Positions 9,560 through 17,166 are shown, counted from the stretch's first letter. The stretch is 27,217 nt of DNA from an uncultured Oscillospiraceae bacterium (GCA_947631675.1 CANRMG010000003.1:1-27217); one strand, 5' to 3'. Numbers and translations are program-made. Notes: generated by a model not told the origin, from the sequence alone.

Positions 9560-9890
9560 CTTGCAGCGGCTGGAACACATCCGCGACTACTGCGCCGAGA
9601 TACAGAAGACCATCGACCGGTACGGAAAATCTTTCGACATTTTCGACCAGGACGCGGATTACCAGCGTTCCGTCTCCTTCTGCATTTTGCAGATAGGCGA
9701 ATTGAGCGGCCGTCTCTCCTCGGAATTTCGGGAGGCCACCGCCGGCCGCATCCAGTGGGGACCCATCAAGAGCATGCGCAACCTGGTGGCCCACAGCTAC
9801 GGCAGCATGAGCCGGGACATCATCTGGGAGACCGCTGTAACGGACATTCCCGTCCTGCGGGCGTTCTGCGAGGAACAACTCAATATGTGA
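9549..9890 (+). CDS. hepT: HEPN-domain RNase toxin (HepT-like, DUF86)
   Basis: A 113-residue HEPN protein of the HepT/DUF86 type. Active homologues are dimeric RNases that cleave RNA when not AMPylated by MntA. The catalytic RX4HXY motif is intact: R77, H82 and Y84 within RNLVAHSYG. Y84 is the place where HepT is modified in characterised pairs. The helical N-terminal half (DYCAEIQKTIDRYGKSFDIF) and the central FCILQIGELSGRLS are typical. It starts inside the end of mntA and is followed within 15 bases by a strong terminator, so the pair is a self-contained two-gene unit. All key residues are present, so it is probably functional; activity is inferred. Confidence 0.9.
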   Translation: MSPDLQRLEHIRDYCAEIQKTIDRYGKSFDIFDQDADYQRSVSFCILQIGELSGRLSSEFREATAGRIQWGPIKSMRNLVAHSYGSMSRDIIWETAVTDIPVLRAFCEEQLNM

Positions 9891-9904
9891 CGAACATTAT
9901 AGAA

Positions 9905-9945
9905 ACACCCGGGACGGCATCTCCGTCCCGGGTGTCTTTTATTTA
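9905..9945. terminator. Bidirectional rho-independent terminator between hepT and argH
   Basis: Perfect 13-bp stem ACACCCGGGACGG (9905-9917) and CCGTCCCGGGTGT (9923-9935) with loop CATCT, followed on the plus strand by CTTTTATTTAT. On the minus strand it is followed by TTTCTATAA, so it can also end the argGH transcript, whose last stop codon lies at 9943. Confidence 0.9.
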
Positions 9946-11274
9946 TCCGTTCAAAAACGCTTCCAGCGCCGCCAGCTCCTCGGCTATGGGCAAATTCCGG
10001 CGCTTGACGCAGGCGTCCAGGTCCACGGCGGCGTAGACGCCCTCGTCGAAGGCGGGGTGGGCGGCCTTGTATTCCTCCAGCGTCAGGTCCTCCAGGGGCT
10101 TGCCCGCGTGGACAAGGCCCGCCGCGACGGCATAGGCCTCCCGGAAGGGCACCCCCCGGCCCACCAGCCAGTCGGCGCAGTCGGTGGCGTTGATGAATCC
10201 CGCTCCAGCGGCCTTTCGCATGGCGTCGGGATGGGGCTCCATGCCCGCCACCATGGGCGAGAGCACGGAAAGGCACAGCGCCGCCGTGTCCAGGCCGTCG
10301 AAGAGGGCCTGCTTGTCCTCTTGCATGTCCTTGTTATAGGCCAGGGGCAGGCCCTTGAGCACCGTGAGCATCCCCATCAGGTCCCCATAGACCCGGCCGG
10401 TCTTGCCCCGTATGAGCTCGGCCATGTCCGGGTTCTTCTTCTGGGGCATGATAGAGGAGCCGGTGACGAACCCCTCGGGGAGGGTGACGAAGCCAAATTC
10501 CAGGCTGGACCACAGCACCTGCTCCTCCGCCATCCGGCTCATGTGGGCGGCCAGAAGCGCCAGCGCGGACAGCACCTCCACGCAGAAGTCCCGGTCGGAC
10601 ACCGCGTCCAGGCTGTTGAGCACAGGGCCGTCGAAGCCCAGGGCCGCGGCGGTGCTCTCCCTGTCGATGGGGAACGTGGTCCCCGCCAGGGCGCAGGCCC
10701 CCAGGGGGCATTGGTTGAGCCGCTTTCTGGCGTCGGTGAGCCGACCCGCGTCCCGCACCAGCATCATGGCCCAGGCGCAGAGGTAGTGGCCGAAGGTCAC
10801 GGGCTGGGCCCGCTGCAGGTGGGTGTAGCCGGGCATGACCGCGTCGGCGTACGCCGCCGCCTTGTCGTGGATGGCCGCCACGGCCTCGCGGATGAGGCCC
10901 ACGAGGCCGTCGATCCGGCTCCGGGTGTAGAGGCGCAGGTCTGTGGCCACCTGGTCGTTGCGGCTGCGGGCGGTGTGCAGGCGCTTGCCCGCCTCGCCGA
11001 TGCGGGCGGTGAGGGTCATCTCCACGAAGGTGTGGATGTCCTCGGCGGTCATGTCGATGGCGAGCGCGCCGCTTTCCAGGTCCGCCAGAATGCCCTCCAG
11101 GCCCGCCTGGATGGCTGCGCCGTCGGCTTCGGAGAGGATACCCTGCTTTGTCAGCATAGCGGCGTGGGCCAGGGAGCCGGTAATGTCCTCCCGCCACATG
11201 CGGCTGTCCACGGCGATGGAGGAATTGAGCTCCTTTGCCGCATCGGCGATGGGGCCGCCCCAGAGGTTATTCAT
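9943..11274 (-). CDS. argH: Argininosuccinate lyase
   Basis: A 443-residue lyase of the fumarase/aspartase superfamily that splits argininosuccinate into arginine and fumarate, the last step of arginine synthesis, in the cytoplasm. The family signature [12 protein letters not shown] is at 272-283 and contains the catalytic serine loop. YTHLQRAQP (from 150) carries the histidine of the active site, and [16 protein letters not shown] (from 100) is the other conserved block. The start ATG at 11274 has GGAG 8 bases upstream and overlaps the argG stop by 8 bases, so the two are translationally coupled. Length is a little shorter than the ~460 of many homologues, with no gap in the conserved core. 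Confidence 0.96.
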   Translation of the reverse strand: MNNLWGGPIADAAKELNSSIAVDSRMWREDITGSLAHAAMLTKQGILSEADGAAIQAGLEGILADLESGALAIDMTAEDIHTFVEMTLTARIGEAGKRLHTARSRNDQVATDLRLYTRSRIDGLVGLIREAVAAIHDKAAAYADAVMPGYTHLQRAQPVTFGHYLCAWAMMLVRDAGRLTDARKRLNQCPLGACALAGTTFPIDRESTAAALGFDGPVLNSLDAVSDRDFCVEVLSALALLAAHMSRMAEEQVLWSSLEFGFVTLPEGFVTGSSIMPQKKNPDMAELIRGKTGRVYGDLMGMLTVLKGLPLAYNKDMQEDKQALFDGLDTAALCLSVLSPMVAGMEPHPDAMRKAAGAGFINATDCADWLVGRGVPFREAYAVAAGLVHAGKPLEDLTLEEYKAAHPAFDEGVYAAVDLDACVKRRNLPIAEELAALEAFLNG

Positions 11275-12484
11275 CGTCCGCTCCGTCCACCATGGCCTGG
11301 ACCTGGATGGGCAGGCCGTAGAGGTTGATGAACCCGGCGGCGTCGGACTGCTTGTAGTCCGACTCGCCGAAGGTGGCGATCTTCTCGGAGTAGAGGCTGT
11401 AGGGGCTCCAGACCCCGGCGTTTATCATGTTGCCCTTATAGAGCTTCAGGCGCACCTTGCCGGTGACCCGCTCCTGGGTCTTGTCCACGAAGGCGCTGAG
11501 GGCCTCCCGCAGGGAGGTGAACCACTGGCCGTTGTACACAAGCTCCGCGAAGGTGATGGAGAGCCGCTGCTTTTCATGGGCGGTCATCTTGTCCAGGCAC
11601 ACGCTCTCCAGCACGGAATGGGCCTTGTAGAGGATGGCCCCGCCCGGGGTCTCGTACACGCCCCGGCACTTCATGCCCACCAGGCGGTTTTCCACGATGT
11701 CCAGCAGGCCGATGCCGTTGGCACCGCCGATCTCGTTGAGCTTTAAGATGATGTCCTTGGCGCTCAGCTTCTCGCCGTTCAGCGCCACAGGCACGCCCTT
11801 TTCAAACTCCAGGGTGATGTAGGTGGGCTTATCCGGGGCCTGGAGAGGGCTCACGCCCATCTCCAGGAAGCCGGGCTTTTCATACTGGGGCTCGTTGCCC
11901 GTGTCCTCCAGGTCCAGGCCCTCGTGGGAAAGGTGCCACAGGTTCTTGTCCTTGGAGTAGTTGGTCTCCCGGCTGATGCGAAGGGGCACGTTATGGGCCT
12001 CGGCGTAGTCGATCTCCTCGTCCCGGCTCCTGATGGACCACTCCCGCCAGGGGGCGATGATCTTCACGTGGGGGGCAAAGTGCTTGATGGCCAGCTCGAA
12101 GCGGACCTGGTCGTTGCCTTTGCCGGTGCAGCCGTGGACGATGGCGTCGGCGTGCTCCTTCTTGGCGATCTCCACCAGCCCCTTGGCGATGCAGGGGCGG
12201 GCGTGGCTGGTGCCCAGCAGATATTCCTCGTACACCGCCCCGGCCTTCATGGTGGGGATGATGTAGTCGTTGACATACTCCTCCGTCAGGTCCAGCACGT
12301 AGAGCTTGCTGGCGCCGGTCTTGAGGGCCTTTTCCTCCAGCCCCTCCAGTTCGTCCGCCTGGCCCACGTTGCCGGCCACGGCGATGACCTCGCAGTTATC
12401 GTAATTCTCCTTGAGCCACGGGATGATCACGGACGTATCCAGTCCCCCGGAATAGGCCAGGACCACTTTTTTGATGTCGGACAT
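11267..12484 (-). CDS. argG: Argininosuccinate synthase
   Basis: A 405-residue enzyme that joins citrulline and aspartate at the cost of ATP to form argininosuccinate. The N-terminal nucleotide-binding loop AYSGGLDTS (10-18) is diagnostic. [27 protein letters not shown] and YAEAHNVP are conserved substrate-binding blocks, and the length is normal. The start at 12484 has AGGAGG about 8 bases upstream. It is the first gene of an argG-argH operon driven by a consensus promoter overlapped by ARG-box-like motifs, suggesting arginine repression through ArgR/AhrC. The upstream arginine pathway genes are not in the window. Confidence 0.97.
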   Translation of the reverse strand: MSDIKKVVLAYSGGLDTSVIIPWLKENYDNCEVIAVAGNVGQADELEGLEEKALKTGASKLYVLDLTEEYVNDYIIPTMKAGAVYEEYLLGTSHARPCIAKGLVEIAKKEHADAIVHGCTGKGNDQVRFELAIKHFAPHVKIIAPWREWSIRSRDEEIDYAEAHNVPLRISRETNYSKDKNLWHLSHEGLDLEDTGNEPQYEKPGFLEMGVSPLQAPDKPTYITLEFEKGVPVALNGEKLSAKDIILKLNEIGGANGIGLLDIVENRLVGMKCRGVYETPGGAILYKAHSVLESVCLDKMTAHEKQRLSITFAELVYNGQWFTSLREALSAFVDKTQERVTGKVRLKLYKGNMINAGVWSPYSLYSEKIATFGESDYKQSDAAGFINLYGLPIQVQAMVDGADDE

Positions 12485-12520
12485 TTCGGTTTCCTCCTAC
12501 CTATAAAACACAGTAAGCGT

Positions 12521-12549
12521 ATCATACCGCCCCAGACGATGAATATCAA
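12521..12549 (-). promoter_or_regulatory. argGH promoter
   Basis: Read on the minus strand, TTGATA (12549-12544), a 17-base spacer and TATGAT (12526-12521). The predicted start point, near 12514, gives a leader of about 30 bases holding AGGAGG. Confidence 0.8.
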
Positions 12550-12576
12550 TATATTTATTCATAATTTTGATGAATA
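12539..12576. promoter_or_regulatory. ARG-box-like operator cluster (probable ArgR/AhrC sites)
   Basis: Three copies of the half-site ATGAATA lie within 38 bases: at 12539-12545 and 12570-12576 on the plus strand, and at 12562-12556 on the minus strand as ATGAATAAATATATT. The last resembles the Bacillus ARG-box core ATGAATAAAAATTCA. The cluster covers the -35 of the argG promoter and the region just upstream, the expected place for repression. The repressor gene itself is not in the window. Confidence 0.6.
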
Positions 12577-12591
12577 TTTTCAAATCTCGCC

Positions 12592-12605
12592 CCTATTGCA
12601 ATAGG
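12592..12605. promoter_or_regulatory. 14-bp perfect palindrome upstream of MFS gene
   Basis: CCTATTGCAATAGG is a perfect palindrome 40 bases before the GTG start of the MFS transporter and about 16 bases from the last ARG-like half-site. It could be an operator for the transporter. No regulator is identified. Confidence 0.35.
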
Positions 12606-12645
12606 CCCCGCGCCGGTGTATCATTTCTCCGGGGAGATGATGGGC

Positions 12646-13872
12646 GTGAGCAAAAAGAAAACGGCCTCGTCGGCCATGGGGTTCATACTGCTCTTCGGGA
12701 TCGTGAGCCTCTTTTCCGACATGACCCACGAGGGGGCGTCCAGCATCCGGGGGGCCTATATGGCCCTTATGGGCGCCAGCGCGGCGACTATCGGCTTCGC
12801 CTCCGGTCTGGGGGAGCTGGTGGGCTATTCCATGCGCTACGTGTTCGGCCGCCTCACCGACAGGACCGGGAAGTACTGGCCCATGACCATACTTGGCTAT
12901 GTGCTGGACATCCTGGCCGTGCCGGCCCTGGCGCTGGTGGGGGAACATGGGTGGCTCGCCGCCTGTGCCCTTCTCATCGTCCAGCGCATGGGCAAGGCCA
13001 TCAAAAAGCCCGCCAAGGACACCATCATGTCCTTCGCCGCCAGCCAGCTTGGGGCGGGCAGGAGCTTCGGCATCCAGGAGCTTCTGGACCAGATCGGCGC
13101 GTTCCTGGGCCCGGTGCTCCTGTACGTGGTGATGCTCTTCCGCCGGGGCGGGGATACCTTTCACACCTATTCCTTCTGCTTCGCCGTGCTGGCCGTCCCC
13201 GGGGCCGTCACCATCATTCTGCTTCTGGTGACCCGCTCAAAGTTCCCCCACCCGGAGCGCTTTGAGCCGGAGCCGAAGGAATACGTGCCCTTCCAGCTCA
13301 AAAAGTCCTTCAAGCTCTACATCGCGGGCATCAGCCTCTTCGCCTTCGGCTTCGCGGACTACTCCCTCATCATCATGCACGTGTCACGCCGGTTCACAGC
13401 CGTGGCCGGGAGCCTGGCCGACGCCGGCGCGCTGGTGAGCACCGGGGACCTGCCCCTTCTCTATGCGGGGGCCATGCTGGTGGACGCCGCGGCAGCTTTG
13501 GCCTTCGGGTATCTCTACGACAAGGAGGGCCTCAAAGCCTTGGTGATCTCCACGGTCCTGTCCGCCCCCTTCGCGCCGCTGGTGTTTCTGGCGGACAGCG
13601 TGCCCGTGCTGCTCCTTGGCGTGGCTCTCTGGGGCGTGGGCATGGGTGCCCAGGAGTCCATATTGAAGGCCGCCGTCACCGGCATGGTGCCCAAGGCCAG
13701 CCGGGCCACCGGGTACGGGGTGTTCGAGTGCTCCTTCGGTATCTTCTGGTTTCTGGGCAGCTGGGCCCTGGGGGCGCTCTACGACGTGAGCATCCCCGCC
13801 ATGGCGGCGGTGTCCGTGGCTGCCCAACTGGCCGCCATCCCCCTGTACCTGGCCGCCGGAAAGGGAAAATAA
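12646..13872 (+). CDS. MFS transporter
   Basis: A 408-residue major facilitator superfamily transporter in the cytoplasmic membrane. About 10-12 hydrophobic spans are visible, with a charged cytoplasmic loop in the middle (SKFPHPERFEPEPKEY). The loop after helix two, GRLTDRTGKYWP, resembles the MFS A-motif, and KAIKKPAKDTIMSFA is a conserved-looking patch in the following helices. I prefer the GTG at 12646 because GGGGAG is 9 bases upstream; ATG codons at 12637 and 12640 are too close to that site, and the frame continues to 12616. Substrate is unknown. It is divergent from argG across a 161-base region that holds the ArgR-like sites and a palindrome, so arginine-linked regulation is possible. 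A terminator follows at once. Confidence 0.82.
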   Translation: MSKKKTASSAMGFILLFGIVSLFSDMTHEGASSIRGAYMALMGASAATIGFASGLGELVGYSMRYVFGRLTDRTGKYWPMTILGYVLDILAVPALALVGEHGWLAACALLIVQRMGKAIKKPAKDTIMSFAASQLGAGRSFGIQELLDQIGAFLGPVLLYVVMLFRRGGDTFHTYSFCFAVLAVPGAVTIILLLVTRSKFPHPERFEPEPKEYVPFQLKKSFKLYIAGISLFAFGFADYSLIIMHVSRRFTAVAGSLADAGALVSTGDLPLLYAGAMLVDAAAALAFGYLYDKEGLKALVISTVLSAPFAPLVFLADSVPVLLLGVALWGVGMGAQESILKAAVTGMVPKASRATGYGVFECSFGIFWFLGSWALGALYDVSIPAMAAVSVAAQLAAIPLYLAAGKGK

Positions 13873-13875
13873 AAA

Positions 13876-13899
13876 ACTGCCGGACCTCTGCCCGGCAGT
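13876..13899. terminator. Bidirectional terminator between MFS gene and XRE regulator
   Basis: Arms ACTGCCGG (13876-13883) and CCGGCAGT (13892-13899) with an 8-base loop. On the minus strand the stem runs into TTTTTTATTTT, a strong terminator for the regulator gene ending at 13914. On the plus strand CGTTATATT follows, a weaker one for the transporter. Confidence 0.8.
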
Positions 13900-13913
13900 C
13901 GTTATATTCTCAT

Positions 13914-14159
13914 TTATTCCCGGCCCAGGAGCCAATCCACGGACACATGGAGGATGTCCGCCAGGGCGTTCAGCTCGATGTCGGACACGGGCCGCTTCTG
14001 CCCTTCCAGCAATGACAGCGCGGGCACGCTCATGTCCACGCCCGCGGTCTGGAGCTTTGCCAGCAGCTCCACCTGCTTCATGCCCAGGGCGAGCCTGGCC
14101 TCCGTGACGCGGGCTCCGACGATATTCCTGTCCCCCAGCGCCAGCTTTCGCGTCTTCAC
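13914..14159 (-). CDS. Small XRE-family transcriptional regulator
   Basis: An 81-residue protein made almost only of a Cro/C1-type helix-turn-helix (about residues 13-78): ARVTEARLALGMKQVELLAK, then SVPALSLLEGQKRPVSDIE and NALADILHVSVDWLLGRE, the classical XRE ending. It uses a GTG start at 14159, with GGGGGTGA, a near-perfect ribosome site, just upstream. It is divergent from a second XRE-type gene across about 120 bases, so the two may regulate one another. It is too short for any effector domain. Targets are not known. Confidence 0.85.
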   Translation of the reverse strand: MKTRKLALGDRNIVGARVTEARLALGMKQVELLAKLQTAGVDMSVPALSLLEGQKRPVSDIELNALADILHVSVDWLLGRE

Positions 14160-14192
14160 CCCGTCACCCCCTTTTTTGTTCTCATGACCTAT

Positions 14193-14249
14193 ATTATACC
14201 CCCTCTCTACTTTCCGTAGGTATACATTTTTCGCGCTCTTTGCTATACT
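14193..14249. promoter_or_regulatory. Divergent promoter region between the two XRE genes
   Basis: On the plus strand an extended -10 TGCTATACT (14241-14249) follows TATACA (14221-14226) at 17 bases. On the minus strand TATAAT (14198-14193) serves the small regulator, with no clear -35. The short inverted repeat CTAC/GTAG (14207-14219 area) and the GTATAC palindrome between them are candidate operator pieces. Confidence 0.55.
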
Positions 14250-14278
14250 TTCCCCATCAAACGCGCGGGAGGCGGAAC

Positions 14279-14830
14279 ATGGACCAGGTAAAGATCGGCG
14301 GATTCATCGCCCGGCGGCGGAAGGAGCTGGGACTGACCCAGGCAGAGCTGGCGGAACGGCTCGCCGTCACGGACAAGGCGGTGTCCAAGTGGGAGACGGG
14401 CCGGGGCCTGCCGGATGCGGGGCTCTTCGAGCCATTGTGCGACGTGCTGGGCGTGTCCCTGGCGGAGCTGTTCGCGGGAGAAAGGGTGCCGCCGGCGGAC
14501 CTCATGCAGCGGACGGAGGAGACCGCCTTCGGGCTATTGTGGCTGGTCCGGGAATGGGGCAAACAGCGAAAGCTCATCAACGGCGCGTTTTTCGTGATGC
14601 TTATGCTGGACATCCTGCTGACCGCCGGCCGGTTCATTCTGGGCCGGACAGACTTCGCCCAGGCATTCAGCGGCTGGCTGCCCTCGGTGAACGTGATGCT
14701 CCTGTTCCTGACCGTATCCTTCGCCCGGGCCAACCGGGACAGCCGCCCCGCCAAATGGGCGCTGGCCGCCGCCGGGGCCACATTGCTTCTCAACGGCATT
14801 CGATGCCTGCGGGCCATGTTGATAAAATGA
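14279..14830 (+). CDS. XRE-family regulator with C-terminal membrane helices
   Basis: A 183-residue protein. Residues 6-62 form a helix-turn-helix of the Cro/C1 type (IARRRKELGLTQAELAERLA, then VTDKAVSKWETGRGLPD, a motif common in Firmicute XRE regulators). The rest holds about three hydrophobic spans (near 100-120, 134-150 and 158-175), so the regulator is probably anchored in the membrane. The start at 14279 has GGGAGG 6 bases upstream. The stop codon abuts a terminator hairpin. Such HTH-plus-transmembrane proteins often control transporters or cell-envelope functions, but no target is evident here. Confidence 0.85.
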   Translation: MDQVKIGGFIARRRKELGLTQAELAERLAVTDKAVSKWETGRGLPDAGLFEPLCDVLGVSLAELFAGERVPPADLMQRTEETAFGLLWLVREWGKQRKLINGAFFVMLMLDILLTAGRFILGRTDFAQAFSGWLPSVNVMLLFLTVSFARANRDSRPAKWALAAAGATLLLNGIRCLRAMLIK

Positions 14831-14861
14831 GCCGGGAGCTCACGCTCCCGGCTTTATTTTT
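14831..14861 (+). terminator. Rho-independent terminator abutting the XRE-TM gene
   Basis: Stem GCCGGGAGC (14831-14839) and GCTCCCGGC (14844-14852) with a 4-base loop, then TTTATTTTT. It begins at the base after the TGA. The stop codon of the opposite MFS gene lies in its loop, and that gene's last codons form the right arm and T-tract. Confidence 0.9.
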
Positions 14862-16024
14862 GCCGTCTTCTTATCCCGAACGCCCAGGGCCATCACCAGC
14901 GCCCCCGCGCAGGCGGAGGCCGCCGTCACGCCCAGCGCCGCCCGGACGCCCAGAGCGTCGATGAGCACGCCCCCGAAGCCGGAGGCACATACGCTGCCCA
15001 GGGTGGACATGGCCGTGACGTAGGCCTGGGCCCGGTTGGCATCCCCGGGGCCCGCCAGGGTCCCGGCGTAGCGCACCGACGCGGGGATGAACAGGGCGTA
15101 GCCAAGAAGCTGGAAGGTCATGCCCCCGTATATGCCCCCCAGGGACCCGGAGGCCAGTACCAGCAGGTTCTTGGCCGCAAAGAACACCGCCGCGAACCGG
15201 AGCATCCCCCCGCAGGAAAAGCGCTTCAAAAGCCGGTCGAAGAGGAACATGGTGGGCAGCTCCAGCACCGCCACATACAGGGTCAGCATCCCCATATCCC
15301 CGTCGTCGCCGCCCACGCCCTGTACGATCTGGAGCATGTAGCCGGACTGGAAGCTGTGGCTGAAAAACAGCAGCACCGCCGCCGCCAGCAGGGCCCGGAA
15401 GCTGCCGTTTTGGAGAAGGCTCCCGGTGCCGGCGCCGCCGTCCCGTTCCTTCTCCGGCCGGTCCGGCGTCCCCGCCCGGGAGAACCAGGCCATCAGCCCC
15501 ACCATCAGCGCCGCCGTGATGAGCCCCGCGCCGGGCACCGCATTCACGCCCACCCGCAGGATGAGCCCGCCCAGCACCGCCGCCAGCACGCCATAGGCCA
15601 GGGACCCCACCGCCCGGCAAATGCCGAAGGGGATGGCCGTGCCCAGGGCCTCGATATAGTAGGCGAAGGCGTTCACCAGGGGCTGGAGCATGATCACCAG
15701 CGCCAGGAACAGCACGTATACCGCCGTCACCGTCCAGCTACGGCCCGGCATGGCCAGAAGCATCGCCGTGGTCAGGCCCACCGCCGCCGTGGCGCCGCCG
15801 ATGACCGCGAGAGGCGCTCTCGCCGTCCTGTCCGCCAGGGCCGCCGCCGGGGTCTGCATGGCCAGGCCCAAAATATAGCCCGCCGCCACGATGGCCCCCA
15901 GGGCGCTGTTGGTGTAGCCCCGGCCCAGCAGGAAGTTGGACGAGAAGGAGTAGATGATGCAGCAGAGCATCCAGTATACGCCATTGAGGGCCCCATAGGC
16001 CCCCCGCAGCCGCCGGGGGGTCAC
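14840..16024 (-). CDS. MFS transporter (LacY/MFS_1-like type)
   Basis: A 394-residue major facilitator superfamily protein with about 12 hydrophobic spans. Halves are joined by a charged loop (RAGTPDRPEKERDGGAG), and the loop after the second helix contains ALADRTARAP, an MFS A-motif remnant. The layout is reminiscent of the 3-phenylpropionate/LacY-like branch, but the substrate is unknown. It starts with GTG at 16024, whose bases overlap the stop of the preceding gene as GTGA, with CGAGGA upstream, so it is translationally coupled to the TIGR04255-like gene. Its 3' end overlaps the terminator of the convergent XRE gene. Confidence 0.8.
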   Translation of the reverse strand: MTPRRLRGAYGALNGVYWMLCCIIYSFSSNFLLGRGYTNSALGAIVAAGYILGLAMQTPAAALADRTARAPLAVIGGATAAVGLTTAMLLAMPGRSWTVTAVYVLFLALVIMLQPLVNAFAYYIEALGTAIPFGICRAVGSLAYGVLAAVLGGLILRVGVNAVPGAGLITAALMVGLMAWFSRAGTPDRPEKERDGGAGTGSLLQNGSFRALLAAAVLLFFSHSFQSGYMLQIVQGVGGDDGDMGMLTLYVAVLELPTMFLFDRLLKRFSCGGMLRFAAVFFAAKNLLVLASGSLGGIYGGMTFQLLGYALFIPASVRYAGTLAGPGDANRAQAYVTAMSTLGSVCASGFGGVLIDALGVRAALGVTAASACAGALVMALGVRDKKTAKIKPGA

Positions 16025-16791
16025 GGCCGGTTCATCCTCGCCCGAAGGGCGTCCGTGACCGCGGCCTCGAACACCTGGCAGGCCGCGGCGTGGTAGTCGT
16101 CCACCTTAGCCGCCACCCCCGCCGGGTCCATGGGCGTCTGGCAGTAGGTGTCCGTGTCCAGAATGAACTCCCGCCGCCGGTTGGGCCGGGGGTACTCCCC
16201 GTTGAAGATGCCGTAGCGGATGGTGGCCCGGTCGGTGCCGTAGTTCAGCTCCGTCGTGCACATATGCCGGGCCAGGCTCTGGTCGTTGGCCGCGAAGCGC
16301 AGGCCGCCCAGCAGCCACGGGTTAACATAATGCTCCCAAAAATCTGCCCCAAGACCTGCTCCCGCATCGGCCTCCGGCAGTTTTATTTCATTTACATAAC
16401 GCATACCCAGCCGCCGTATCTTCAGCGCCGGGAACTGGCGCTGCATGGCGTCCATCAGCGTCAAAAACTCGTCCCGCAGGCCCTCGTAGCCCTCGTAATG
16501 CTGCTGGGACAGGCACAGGTACTCGCTGCATATGGCCGCGTGCATGGTCCGGCCCTCGGTCCAGAAGTTGTGCTCCAGGAAGTTGATGGTCCGGGTGTCC
16601 TTGACGGGTCCCTGCAGGCCCTTCTGGACCCGGACCTCGGTCCGGGAGCGGTTGATGCTGCTGCGCTCGGGGTAGTCCTCCAGCGCGGGCAGCAGTTCCG
16701 CCGGGAAGGGTCCGGCGAAGGGGGCCGTGCCGGAGACGAAGTCCGCCCGCAGCACCACCTGGGTGATGAAATCCCGTTCGTATCGGGGCAT
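16021..16791 (-). CDS. TIGR04255-like protein of unknown function
   Basis: A 256-residue soluble protein. It starts with YERDFITQVVLRADF and later has RRLGMRYVNEIKLPEADAG, features that fit the sporadically distributed TIGR04255 family (often RLGLRYIN in members). No enzyme motif, signal peptide or membrane span is visible. The start at 16791 has AAAGG about 10 bases upstream, and a consensus promoter (TTTACA/TATAAT) precedes it. It overlaps the MFS gene by 4 bases, so the two are a two-gene operon. The family has no established role as far as I know, and the fit here is by eye only. Confidence 0.6.
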   Translation of the reverse strand: MPRYERDFITQVVLRADFVSGTAPFAGPFPAELLPALEDYPERSSINRSRTEVRVQKGLQGPVKDTRTINFLEHNFWTEGRTMHAAICSEYLCLSQQHYEGYEGLRDEFLTLMDAMQRQFPALKIRRLGMRYVNEIKLPEADAGAGLGADFWEHYVNPWLLGGLRFAANDQSLARHMCTTELNYGTDRATIRYGIFNGEYPRPNRRREFILDTDTYCQTPMDPAGVAAKVDDYHAAACQVFEAAVTDALRARMNRP

Positions 16792-16825
16792 TTTGCCGCC
16801 GCCTTTCTGTCATGGCATTGCCCAT

Positions 16826-16854
16826 ATTATAGGCCATTCCGGCCCGGTTGTAAA
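16826..16854 (-). promoter_or_regulatory. Promoter of the TIGR04255-like/MFS operon
   Basis: Read on the minus strand, TTTACA (16854-16849), a 17-base spacer and TATAAT (16831-16826), about 35 bases before the start codon at 16791. Confidence 0.8.
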
Positions 16855-16866
16855 GCGGGCGGCAGG

Positions 16867-16895
16867 TTGACAAGGACCGGGCGGGATGATATAGT
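16867..16895 (+). promoter_or_regulatory. Promoter of tRNA-Ser
   Basis: TTGACA (16867-16872), a 17-base spacer and TATAGT (16890-16895), ending 11 bases before the mature tRNA 5' end. It is back-to-back with the divergent promoter of the 16021-16791 gene. Confidence 0.85.
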
Positions 16896-16906
16896 ATGTG
16901 GGCCAT

Positions 16907-16995
16907 GGAAGCGTATCGAAGTGGTCATAACGGGCCTGACTCGAAATCAGGTAGACCGCAAGGTCTCGTGGGTTCGAATCCCACCGCTTCCGCCA
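16907..16995 (+). tRNA. tRNA-Ser (anticodon CGA)
   Basis: An 89-base class II tRNA with encoded CCA. Acceptor arms GGAAGCG (16907-16913) and CGCTTCC (16985-16991) pair fully. The anticodon arm is CCTGA/TCAGG around the loop CTCGAAA, giving anticodon CGA, which reads the serine codon UCG. The long variable arm TAGACCGCAAGGTCTC is expected for serine. The T arm is GTGGG-TTCGAAT-CCCAC. It has its own consensus promoter and lies next to an apparently accessory region downstream. Confidence 0.96.
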
Positions 16996-16999
16996 CGTC

Positions 17000-17067
17000 A
17001 GAACGGCTCTGGAGATTCTGTATCCTCACAAGTGAGGCTGCATCATCGGCCAGAGCCGTTCTTCCTT
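17000..17067 (+). terminator. Terminator-like long stem with a nested hairpin after tRNA-Ser
   Basis: Thirteen-base arms AGAACGGCTCTGG (17000-17012) and CCAGAGCCGTTCT (17050-17062) pair perfectly and are followed by TCCTTTTCC. Inside the 37-base loop is a second perfect hairpin, CCTCAC-AA-GTGAGG (17024-17037). It probably ends the tRNA transcript. The nested structure is larger than a normal terminator. Confidence 0.75.
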
Positions 17068-17128
17068 TTCCCCATTCCATAAAGAGCGGCCCGCGCCGCG
17101 GCGCAGGCCGGATCCTACAATATAAATA

Positions 17129-17166
17129 TGTACGGGAAGTTCGTGAGAACTTCCCGTACATTTTTT
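17129..17166 (+). terminator. Strong rho-independent terminator in the tRNA-AP2 gap
   Basis: Perfect 14-bp stem TGTACGGGAAGTTC (17129-17142) and GAACTTCCCGTACA (17147-17160), loop GTGA, then TTTTTT. There is no gene between the previous terminator and this one, only 60-odd GC-rich bases. Together with the first hairpin it insulates the downstream AP2 genes from tRNA transcription. Confidence 0.9.

Noticed and set aside
10057..11328. A 423-codon plus-strand frame opposite argH
   Set aside because: It is antisense to argininosuccinate lyase, whose signature is intact. The plus-strand product has no family features.
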